5,047 nt of DNA from an uncultured Collinsella sp. GTDB taxonomy: Bacteria; Actinomycetota; Coriobacteriia; Coriobacteriales; Coriobacteriaceae. Of the stretch, positions 1 through 5,047 are shown piece after piece. The stretch's first letter is position 1. Each line of letters starts with the position of its first letter. Under the pieces are notes generated by a model that ran no database searches, had not been told where the DNA came from, and saw only the letters and a program-made list of their open reading frames with translations. The translations under genes were made by a program, and so were the position numbers. The stretch lies in assembly GCA_900761995.1 (NCBI GenBank), contig CAAFEY010000063.1:1-5047 (forward strand), written 5' to 3'.

Positions 1-1826
1 CTCGGCAGCGGAGGGAAACCTTCGATCTGTACGACGCCGCGCTGGCTGTGGAGCTCGCCGCCAAAGGGGTTGATGGAGCCCTCGACAATGCCGTTGCGGA
101 GCAACTGCACGAGTTTGCGAGTCTGGTAGGGTAGGCCCGGAGCGTAACGGATGTCGATAACGCCGGAGCTCATGCCGTACCAGTAGTTGACGGCGCGCAC
201 TTGGTTGTCATCGCTGGTCTCGTCCCACGTGCCGTGCAGAAGGCTGCGAACGATGAGCTCGTAGTAACGGCCCCAGTTCCATACCGGCATGGCGATGCCG
301 GAAACCTTGCCATCGACCAGGCGGTGGAGTCCGTAGGCCGTAGGGTCTTCGAGCGACTTTGACATGTCAGCGCCGGTCATGACGCTCACGCCTTCGCGGC
401 ACATGGCCTCGGCAAGACCGCCGGCGGGCACATCGCCCCAGGTGAGGATAATTTGCGCGCGGGGGTCGAGCAGCGAGGCGCCGATGGCAAAGGCATTGAT
501 CTCGCTGAGCGCGCCGGATGCGAAGACCGACGCGTGGTAGCCGATGCGATGGTTGTCCGCCATGCTGGCGGCAAGGGCGCCCAGGAGGAACTTGGCCTCG
601 TACATCTTGCCAAAGTACGAACGGACGCTTTGGTGGGGAAGGCCGATAGAGCAGTTAAGGAACCGAACCTGGGGATACTCAACGGCAGCTCTGAGCGTGT
701 ATTCCATCAGGCGGTGCGAGGTCGAGAAGATGACGTTGTCTCCATGTTTGACAGCCGTTTCCACGGCGGCGTAGAACACGTCCGGATCGTGACAGTCCTC
801 GAACGCCTCGGTGCGCACGATACCATCAAAGTGCTCATCGAGATACTGACGTCCTTGGTCGTGCAGACTGTCCCAGCTCGACGCCGCACAGGGGAACTCA
901 TGGATAAAGGCGATACGCAGGGGGTTGGCCGCCGAATAGACAGTCTTGCCCATAAAGAAGTTGAGCACGCCGGAGGTGGACTTGGCGGGCGACTCCTCCT
1001 CATCGACGCTCGGCGCTTCGACAAGATCGACCTTGTCCTCGTCATTTTTGCCGGCAATGACCAGCTCGCGCCAAATCTTGCACAGGCGGTTTACGACGAT
1101 ATCCGTCGGCGTATCCAGCAGGCGGTCCTGGTTGTACACATTGAGGTAGACGAGCATGGCGTCGGCGGGCGTAATGTCCAGGTGGTCGCCGCCTGCGCGA
1201 AGGTAGGCGCGCTTAAAGAGCAGGAAGGTGTGGCGCAGGTAGTCGACCTTTTTCTGCGGCCATTTTTCGATAAGGTTCTGACCGAGCATCTTGGCGAGCG
1301 TTTCGTAGCTTCCCTCACGCGAGAACTCGATCTCGTATAGGGGGCAGACGCGCCAAAACGCGCAGAACTCACCGTACAGGCGGCTTTCGACGGAATCCCA
1401 TGTGCCGGGGTAAAGACGGGTGACCTTGGCCGAAACCGTCGGGGCGTCTAGGAATTTGAGGACACTGACGCGTTTGTTGCCTTCCTGGACATAGAACCGA
1501 TGCATGAACTCGGTGACGATGATGGGGTCGCGATAGCCCTCGGTCACCTGGATGTCGTAGAGGTTGGACCACTTGCGGGCGAACTCGGTGCTAAACGGAA
1601 GCAGGGGCATAAAGTTACACGAAAAGGCGGACTGACGGCCCTTGGTGACCGTGCCGACGACCATTTCGAGCGGAATATCCCTTAGGCCGACATTCTCTCG
1701 CTGACCTAAGGGGAGCTGAGCAACCAAGCTATCGAGGTCCGTAAGGTATGGATGCTCGCTTTGGCTAATGGCGCGACGGCGTCCCTGCTCGCCGCGCTTG
1801 CGTGCTTGACGATAGGCCTCTTCCAT
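1..1826 (-). CDS. ParB/Srx-like–BMP fusion protein, cytosolic nucleoside-binding family (3' end missing)
   Basis: The frame is open for 608 codons from ATG at 1826 and runs off the left edge, so the C-terminus is missing. An RBS (AGGGAG, 8 nt upstream) supports this start. The N-terminus (MEEAYRQARKRGEQGRRR) is charged and has no signal peptide or lipobox, unlike ordinary BMP/PnrA lipoproteins. Residues about 45-140 resemble a ParB/sulfiredoxin fold, with RDPIIV near 99-104 and the phosphate-loop-like EGNKRVSVLK at 115-124. Residues about 141-260 are helical-looking with no named domain. An acidic linker (about 261-283) leads to a BMP-type periplasmic-binding fold from about 303 (LRIAFIHEF), with a characteristic helix and strand around MYEAKFLLGALAASMADN (408-425). 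BMP domains bind purine nucleosides in the PnrA lipoproteins. Here the ligand and role (sensor or regulator rather than transport receptor) are inferred. Family call fairly sure; function unsure. Confidence 0.85.
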   Translation of the reverse strand, partial: MEEAYRQARKRGEQGRRRAISQSEHPYLTDLDSLVAQLPLGQRENVGLRDIPLEMVVGTVTKGRQSAFSCNFMPLLPFSTEFARKWSNLYDIQVTEGYRDPIIVTEFMHRFYVQEGNKRVSVLKFLDAPTVSAKVTRLYPGTWDSVESRLYGEFCAFWRVCPLYEIEFSREGSYETLAKMLGQNLIEKWPQKKVDYLRHTFLLFKRAYLRAGGDHLDITPADAMLVYLNVYNQDRLLDTPTDIVVNRLCKIWRELVIAGKNDEDKVDLVEAPSVDEEESPAKSTSGVLNFFMGKTVYSAANPLRIAFIHEFPCAASSWDSLHDQGRQYLDEHFDGIVRTEAFEDCHDPDVFYAAVETAVKHGDNVIFSTSHRLMEYTLRAAVEYPQVRFLNCSIGLPHQSVRSYFGKMYEAKFLLGALAASMADNHRIGYHASVFASGALSEINAFAIGASLLDPRAQIILTWGDVPAGGLAEAMCREGVSVMTGADMSKSLEDPTAYGLHRLVDGKVSGIAMPVWNWGRYYELIVRSLLHGTWDETSDDNQVRAVNYWYGMSSGVIDIRYAPGLPYQTRKLVQLLRNGIVEGSINPFGGELHSQRGVVQIEGFPPLP

Positions 1827-1834
1827 GGTGTCTA

Positions 1835-1840
1835 CTCCCT
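1835..1840 (-). promoter_or_regulatory. Ribosome binding site of the BMP-fusion gene
   Basis: AGGGAG on the minus strand lies 8 nt before the ATG at 1826. It fixes the start and so confirms that no signal peptide is encoded upstream. Confidence 0.65.
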
Positions 1841-1843
1841 TAG

Positions 1844-1858
1844 TCGTTTAAACAACGA
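1844..1858. repeat. Inverted repeat around GTTTAAAC in the BMP-fusion leader
   Basis: TCGTT and AACGA arms flank a 5-nt centre, and the 8-bp palindrome GTTTAAAC (1846-1853) overlaps them. It sits just downstream of the possible promoter and upstream of the RBS, where an operator would act. A regulatory role is only a guess, because short AT-rich palindromes arise by chance. Confidence 0.3.
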
Positions 1859-1885
1859 TATAAACCATGGTACCACGAATGAAAA
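1857..1885 (-). promoter_or_regulatory. Possible promoter of the BMP-fusion gene
   Basis: On the minus strand a TTTTCA -35-like box (1880-1885) and a TATATC -10-like box (1857-1862) are 17 bp apart. Each matches four of six consensus bases. The -35 would overlap the terminator tail of the upstream MscS gene. This is the best candidate in the short gap before the gene but remains weak. Confidence 0.3.
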
Positions 1886-1921
1886 CCACTACAAAGATGC
1901 CTGTCCCCTTTGCGGTGGTTT
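1883..1921 (-). terminator. Terminator of the MscS-family gene, overlapping its stop codon
   Basis: On the minus strand, AAACCAC-CG-CAAAG pairs with CTTTG-TA-GTGGTTT around an 11-nt loop that contains GGGACAG. A short T run follows (TTTTCATT, partly in the stem). The stem begins within the TAA stop codon of the MscS gene. The design and loop match the hairpins at 4906-4945 and 4961-5001. Confidence 0.75.
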
Positions 1922-2687
1922 AGGCGATGATGGGGGCGATGGCGCGGATGCAGGCGTCGGCTGCCGTGAAAGTAGTGCTGTCGTCGCTGACGATAAAGAT
2001 GATCTTTCCTTTGATGCCAAAGTCGCCGATTTCGCTAAAGAGTACGTAGGGCTCCTTGTCAAAGCCCGAGATGGGCGAGACGGCCGTTTTGGTTGCGCTC
2101 GTGAGCTCGTCTGCCAGCACGTCAAGGGAAGCCCACTTAGACGTGTCCTTTACGGCAACGGGCACGACCACGCGCCCAAAGGGCATCAAATGCACGAGCG
2201 TGTTCTTGGAGATGTTGGAATTGGGCACAATGATGGTCTGTCCACAGGCATCCTCAATCGTTGTATGGCGCCAAGTGATGTCTTGGACAACGCCGGATAC
2301 GCCGCCGACCTCGATATTGTCGCCGGGGTCGATGATGCCCATAAAGGTCACCTGCATGCCGCCGATAAGGTTTGATAACGTGTCCTGAAAGCCGAGCGAG
2401 ATGGCGATGCCGCCGACGCCAAGAGCGGCGACGAGCGCGTTTGCGTTAATGCCAAAACAGTTGTCGAGGATAAAGCTGCCGCCAATCATCCAGATGACGG
2501 CGCGCGCGATGTTGATGAAGATACTCGATGCCGGAAGCGGGTTATCGTCTCGGTTAAGCAGATGGTTCAGGGTCTTGGATACGACCTTGGCGGCGACGGC
2601 GGTGCCTATCGCCAAGATGACGGCCCAGATGATGTTGTGGACCCACCGTTGCTCAAAGAAATGAAGAATCGGCTCAAACAATTCCAT
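1920..2687 (-). CDS. Small-conductance mechanosensitive channel, MscS family
   Basis: This 255-residue membrane protein opens under membrane tension to release solutes during hypo-osmotic shock. Predicted helices are TM1 near 16-36, TM2 near 53-74 and the pore-lining TM3 near 82-115 (Ala/Gly-rich VAALGVGGIAISLGFQDTLS, the MscS hallmark). The beta domain follows with PGDNIEVGGVSGVVQDI (121-137) and a TIIVPNSNIS segment (151-160). An alpha/beta C-terminal domain ends the protein. The length is slightly below E. coli MscS (286). The frame extends upstream to 2732, but I chose ATG 2687 because AGGAGG lies 10 nt before it and the upstream codons overlap a hairpin tail. It appears to be transcribed alone, bounded by terminators on both sides. 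Family assignment is firm; which MscS subtype it is cannot be told. Confidence 0.93.
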   Translation of the reverse strand: MELFEPILHFFEQRWVHNIIWAVILAIGTAVAAKVVSKTLNHLLNRDDNPLPASSIFINIARAVIWMIGGSFILDNCFGINANALVAALGVGGIAISLGFQDTLSNLIGGMQVTFMGIIDPGDNIEVGGVSGVVQDITWRHTTIEDACGQTIIVPNSNISKNTLVHLMPFGRVVVPVAVKDTSKWASLDVLADELTSATKTAVSPISGFDKEPYVLFSEIGDFGIKGKIIFIVSDDSTTFTAADACIRAIAPIIA

Positions 2688-2697
2688 GTAGGGAAAA

Positions 2698-2703
2698 CCT
2701 CCT
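2698..2703 (-). promoter_or_regulatory. Ribosome binding site that sets the MscS start
   Basis: A full AGGAGG on the minus strand lies 10 nt before the ATG at 2687. Alternative in-frame ATGs at 2720 and 2732 have no comparable site, since the sequence before them is the hairpin at 2732-2765. The 255-residue form is therefore preferred. Confidence 0.7.
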
Positions 2704-2731
2704 AATGATCGTTCAACCATGATACCCACCA

Positions 2732-2765
2732 AGAAGCCCGTCCGATCAAATTCGGACGGGCTTCT
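2732..2765 (-). terminator. Hairpin terminator after the 5'-nucleotidase gene
   Basis: A perfect 14-bp GC-rich stem (AGAAGCCCGTCCGA with TCGGACGGGCTTCT) encloses a 6-nt loop, 51 nt after the nucleotidase stop. The downstream T run is poor (TTCTTGGTGGG), so termination may be partial. It lacks the GGGACAG loop of the other three hairpins. It could read in either direction and separates the nucleotidase from the MscS gene. Confidence 0.65.
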
Positions 2766-2816
2766 GTGCTCGATATAAGGTTTACGCGGCGGGGCTGTAA
2801 GGCCCGGCGGTGTAGC

Positions 2817-4841
2817 TTAGCGTCGACGCTTCCAGATAATGCCGAGCATAATGACGATGATGCCGCCGATAAGGCACGCGCCAACTACTGCCAGCGTGCG
2901 GTCTCCCGTTGCGGCGAGCTTACCGGTCGTCTTCTTGGTGATGACCTTCGTGGTCGTCGTGTCCGTCTTAGGCGAGGGCTTAGGCGTCGGGGCCGGTGTG
3001 GGCGTGGGGTCCACGGCTGCGGAGCCGAAGCTGATGGTGCCGGCGAGTCCGGCCATCTTGCTCTCCCAGCCGTTCTGCCCAATCAGCGCCCTCAGCGCCG
3101 CCTCACACGTGCCCCACTCGGTGTACTTGGTGGCGTGTGCAAAGGTGGGAAAGTCGGTCGTGTTGGTAATGATGTAGTTGTTGGTGGCGACGGTATAGGT
3201 CTTGGCGGGGTCGAGCGTGCTGCCGTCCTTGGTAAGTGTGGCACTCACAATGCGCTTGCCTTCGGGCTGCGTCCAATCAATCGTCACGTTGATGCCGCCA
3301 AAGGAGAGAACGCTGCCAGAGTCATCGCGCCACTTGTACTTGTCTTGCGCCTCCTGCTCGGTATGGCCGGCTGCCACGTAGGCTTGCTGAAGCTCGTAGC
3401 TGTGATTGCATTCGTCGCTGATCTGCAGCGAGTGCTCGAGCGCTGCGAGGAAGTCCGCGCCGGTCATGGTCCAGGTTTCCACGGTGTTGCCGTAGGGCGA
3501 GATGGCGATGACGTTGCCGGCGGTCACGTTGCCCGCCGCGATGCCGCCGCGGATGCCACCAGCGTTTTCGATAGCGAGGTCCGCGCCCGTCAGGGCAAGA
3601 TAGGAGCCGCAAATCACGTGGCCGATGGTCTGGGCCTTGGTGGTATCGCCCTCCTTGCTGGGGCGGAAATCGGTGGTGCGCACCATTTCCCAACCATGCG
3701 TGCCTGCGGCGTCCTCGCCGTAGAAATAGTTGGTGGTGGATGTGCCGAGCACCTTGTTCGATTCGTTTTCAAAGGCCTCGTCGAGCGGCTTGATCTTGTT
3801 GCGGACGGCTTCAAGGCAGCTTTGGTAGTCGGAGCCCTTGTCGGGGTCTGCCAAAAGGTCGTTGACGTTCTTGGCGGTGTAGAGCTTCTCGTCGCTGCCG
3901 TCTGCAGGGACCGTGACCGTGTCATCGTCGGTCGTCTCGGTGCCATTGGTGTCGTACTTGTACGGAATGGAAAGCAGCCCCACCTCGGCAAAGGCGCTGC
4001 CTGCCTCGACAACGTGGATCGTCTTGCCGTCGGCTCCCGTCACCTTCTCGTTAAGGTTGATGTGCTCGTGGCCTGCGATAAGGGCATCGACGCCACGGAG
4101 CCGCGTGGCAAAGGTCTTTGCGTCGAGCGTGTGCGCGATGCACACAACAACATCGCAGCCCTCCTTGCGCAGCTGCTCTGCCTCGGTATTGATGGCGTTC
4201 GCGGCACTCGAGAAGCTGGTGCCCGCGACCAGGTCCGCGCGCAGCGAGGAACCTAGCGACTCATCCATGGCACCCACGACGCCGACCTTGATTTTGTAGT
4301 CGAATGTGGGGTGATCCTCGCTATCCTCCCAGGTGCGATCGAGCGTCTTCGTGATGCTCGAGCTCCATACGCCGCTCGTAGACTTCGCGTTCGCGCAGAG
4401 CATGGCGAAGGGCGTGCCGGTGGTGCTGTAGCCGGTCATGGTGCGGAGTTTGTCCGCGCCGTAGCTCCAGTCGTGGTTGCCTGGCGTGGTCGCGTCGTAG
4501 CCGTCGGCGTAGAAGGTGTCCATGAGCTCGGCGATGCTCTTACCCTCGCTCATGGTGGCGAAGGACTGTCCGTGGAAGGTGTCGCCCGCATCGAGCAAAA
4601 GATCGGGGGCGTTGCCCTGGGCGCTATAGAGAACTGCCAGTCCGTCGAAGCCGACGGTGCCGGTGCCCTTGCTTTCGTTGTAGCTGTACTTGTAGCTGCC
4701 GTGGATGTCGTTGGTGTGCATGACGGTCACCGAGCCGTCAATAGCGGCGGGCAGGTTTCCTGCGAAAGCGAGGCTTGGGATGCCTGCGAGCGCGCCGGCA
4801 AACAATGCGGCGGCTAATGCAAGGCGGGGGAGTCTTTTCAT
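2817..4841 (-). CDS. Secreted, LAxTG-anchored 5'-nucleotidase / metallophosphoesterase
   Basis: This 674-residue enzyme probably hydrolyses extracellular nucleotides to nucleosides and phosphate. A signal peptide (KRLPR, hydrophobic core, likely cut after AFA at 27) starts it. The calcineurin-like metallophosphatase domain shows NDIH (D45, H47), GD (D87), GNHD (N122, H123), AHT (H237) and GHEH (H258, H260), the expected two-metal ligands. The 5'-nucleotidase C-terminal domain spans about 362-605, with NAGGIRGG (426-433), SPYGN (448-452) and VATNNY (551-556). A Thr/Pro/Lys linker (611-640), LAATG (642-646), a membrane helix (about 649-669) and the KRRR tail form a wall-sorting signal. The UshA dyad Asp after GNH appears as S126, and the usual GGDG loop reads TTDF. 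An AAGGA RBS lies 7 nt upstream of the ATG. Other 2',3'-cyclic or UDP-sugar substrates are possible. Confidence 0.93.
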   Translation of the reverse strand: MKRLPRLALAAALFAGALAGIPSLAFAGNLPAAIDGSVTVMHTNDIHGSYKYSYNESKGTGTVGFDGLAVLYSAQGNAPDLLLDAGDTFHGQSFATMSEGKSIAELMDTFYADGYDATTPGNHDWSYGADKLRTMTGYSTTGTPFAMLCANAKSTSGVWSSSITKTLDRTWEDSEDHPTFDYKIKVGVVGAMDESLGSSLRADLVAGTSFSSAANAINTEAEQLRKEGCDVVVCIAHTLDAKTFATRLRGVDALIAGHEHINLNEKVTGADGKTIHVVEAGSAFAEVGLLSIPYKYDTNGTETTDDDTVTVPADGSDEKLYTAKNVNDLLADPDKGSDYQSCLEAVRNKIKPLDEAFENESNKVLGTSTTNYFYGEDAAGTHGWEMVRTTDFRPSKEGDTTKAQTIGHVICGSYLALTGADLAIENAGGIRGGIAAGNVTAGNVIAISPYGNTVETWTMTGADFLAALEHSLQISDECNHSYELQQAYVAAGHTEQEAQDKYKWRDDSGSVLSFGGINVTIDWTQPEGKRIVSATLTKDGSTLDPAKTYTVATNNYIITNTTDFPTFAHATKYTEWGTCEAALRALIGQNGWESKMAGLAGTISFGSAAVDPTPTPAPTPKPSPKTDTTTTKVITKKTTGKLAATGDRTLAVVGACLIGGIIVIMLGIIWKRRR

Positions 4842-4848
4842 GACAGTT

Positions 4849-4853
4849 TCCTT
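4849..4853 (-). promoter_or_regulatory. Ribosome binding site of the 5'-nucleotidase gene
   Basis: AAGGA on the minus strand lies 7 nt before the ATG at 4841, which begins a well-formed signal peptide, so the start is well supported. Confidence 0.65.
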
Positions 4854-4862
4854 AGTCCTTAG

Positions 4863-4875
4863 CCAGAATGTCTGG
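4863..4875. repeat. Inverted repeat CCAGA-ATG-TCTGG in the nucleotidase leader
   Basis: Perfect 5-bp arms flank a 3-nt centre, 22 nt upstream of the start codon and just ahead of the RBS. This would suit an operator or a leader-RNA element. No known regulator site is recognised. Confidence 0.35.
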
Positions 4876-4886
4876 TTGAATATCGG

Positions 4887-4900
4887 ATTATCGACATAAT
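4887..4900. repeat. Inverted repeat ATTAT-CGAC-ATAAT upstream of the nucleotidase
   Basis: Perfect 5-bp AT-rich arms lie around CGAC. The repeat overlaps -10-like sequences on the minus strand (TATTAT at 4896-4901, and GATAAT just downstream), so the promoter of the nucleotidase probably lies here. No good -35 box is seen at the right distance. It could be an operator or simply promoter AT-richness. Confidence 0.3.
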
Positions 4901-4905
4901 ATGCG

Positions 4906-4945
4906 AAAACCGCCGCAAGGGCGTCTGTCCCTTTGCGGCGGTTTT
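4906..4945 (-). terminator. Second tandem terminator after the rightmost gene
   Basis: AAAACCGCCGCAA pairs with TTGCGGCGGTTTT (13 bp), extended by GGG/CCC across a one-base bulge, with a 7-nt loop. On the minus strand the loop side carries GGGACAG and the stem ends in TTTT. It could also work on the plus strand. It insulates the nucleotidase from read-through of the gene to the right. Confidence 0.8.
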
Positions 4946-4960
4946 GACGTTTGAGCAGAT

Positions 4961-5001
4961 AAAACCTACCAAAATAAACCTGTCCCGTTTTGGCAGGTTT
5001 T
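4961..5001 (-). terminator. Terminator overlapping the stop codon of the rightmost gene, with two possible folds
   Basis: On the minus strand AAAACCTGCCAAAA pairs with TTTTGGTAGGTTTT (13 of 14 pairs, one mismatch) around a 13-nt loop holding GGGACAG. The 5' arm lies in the TAA stop codon. The same arm can instead form a 7-bp hairpin with CAGGTTT (4976-4982), so two folds compete. Confidence 0.7.
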
Positions 5002-5047
5002 AGCTCAGCAGCATGCGGTCGTTGGCGAGCTCGCCGCCCGAGACCTC
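5000..5047 (-). CDS. C-terminal end of an unidentified protein (5' part outside the window)
   Basis: Fifteen codons (EVSGGELANDRMLLS) end in TAA at 5000-5002 on the minus strand. The reading is supported by the terminator that begins inside this stop codon, exactly as at the end of the MscS gene, and by the GC-rich third positions. The peptide is too short to name a family. Two terminators follow, so the nucleotidase is probably not co-transcribed with it. Confidence 0.5.
   Translation of the reverse strand, partial: EVSGGELANDRMLLS

Noticed and set aside
453..1340. Plus-strand open frame of 295 codons
   Set aside because: It lies wholly antisense to the BMP-fusion gene, whose translation matches a known fold throughout. 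The plus-strand product has low-complexity Arg/Gly/Val composition typical of an antisense frame in GC-rich DNA, and no family resemblance.
1752..2375. Plus-strand open frame of 207 codons across the MscS gene end
   Set aside because: It crosses a terminator and the 5' end of one minus-strand gene and is antisense to MscS coding sequence. It has no RBS or domain.
2719..2724. TATCAT as a -10 box for the MscS gene
   Set aside because: It is a five-of-six match in a sensible place, but the only -35-like sequence (TTGATC) is 19 bp upstream in the hairpin loop, so the pair is too poor to annotate.
2688..2732. N-terminal extension of the MscS protein (MVGIMVERSLGGFPY)
   Set aside because: The extension would be translated from the tail of a terminator, and the AGGAGG lies inside it, correctly placed for the ATG at 2687.
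2792..2805. Small hairpin GGGC-TGTAAG-GCCC just after the nucleotidase stop
   Set aside because: Only four base pairs with no T run; the strong hairpin at 2732-2765 is the better terminator.
2766..4256. Plus-strand open frame of 496 codons
   Set aside because: It is antisense to the nucleotidase, which has a signal peptide, catalytic motifs and sorting signal. The long opposite frame is a by-product of codon bias, and its product has no recognisable domain.
4896..4901. TATTAT as a -10 box for the nucleotidase gene
   Set aside because: It is a good -10 match, but the sequence 16-18 bp upstream lies in the terminator and shows no -35 resemblance. I noted it under the overlapping inverted repeat only.
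1..5047. Mobile element, CRISPR array, tRNA, toxin-antitoxin or phage-defence system
   Set aside because: No regularly spaced repeats, transposase or integrase-like frames, tRNA-like folds or paired small genes are visible. The coding content is ordinary chromosomal genes with uniform composition.

Overview
The window reads as chromosomal DNA from a fairly GC-rich Gram-positive actinobacterium, most likely the class Coriobacteriia (Collinsella-like). This placement is inferred from three things: protein style, an LAxTG-type wall-sorting signal, and terminator hairpins with a recurring GGGACAG loop. No marker gene in the window settles it. All recognisable genes lie on the minus strand, so transcription runs from high to low coordinates.

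Layout in transcription order. (1) The last 15 codons of an unidentified gene enter at 5047 and stop at 5000. Its stop codon is embedded in a hairpin terminator, and a second terminator follows at 4906-4945. (2) A complete gene at 2817-4841 encodes a 674-residue secreted, probably wall-anchored, 5'-nucleotidase of the UshA/CD73 type. It has a signal peptide, metallophosphatase domain, 5'-nucleotidase C-terminal domain, Thr/Pro/Lys linker, LAATG motif, membrane helix and KRRR tail. A 14-bp hairpin follows it. (3) A complete gene at 1920-2687 encodes a small MscS-family mechanosensitive channel of 255 residues. Its stop codon is again part of a terminator hairpin. (4) A 3'-truncated gene from 1826 to the left edge has at least 608 codons open. 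It encodes a protein with no signal peptide, in which a ParB/sulfiredoxin-like N-terminal region is joined to a BMP/PnrA-type nucleoside-binding domain.

Hairpins separate every pair of genes, so the genes are probably transcribed one by one rather than as an operon. The 5'-nucleotidase would release nucleosides outside the cell, and the BMP-type protein probably recognises a nucleoside-like ligand inside it. A shared theme of nucleotide scavenging is therefore plausible but unproven. The MscS channel is a general osmotic safety valve and need not be related.

The most interesting items are the signal-less ParB-like/BMP fusion, the repeated terminator design (three of four hairpins share CTGTCCC/GGGACAG in the loop, and two overlap stop codons), and the unusual catalytic and substrate loops of the nucleotidase. 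I see no mobile element, CRISPR array, tRNA or rRNA. No stretch over 300 bases lacks a gene.
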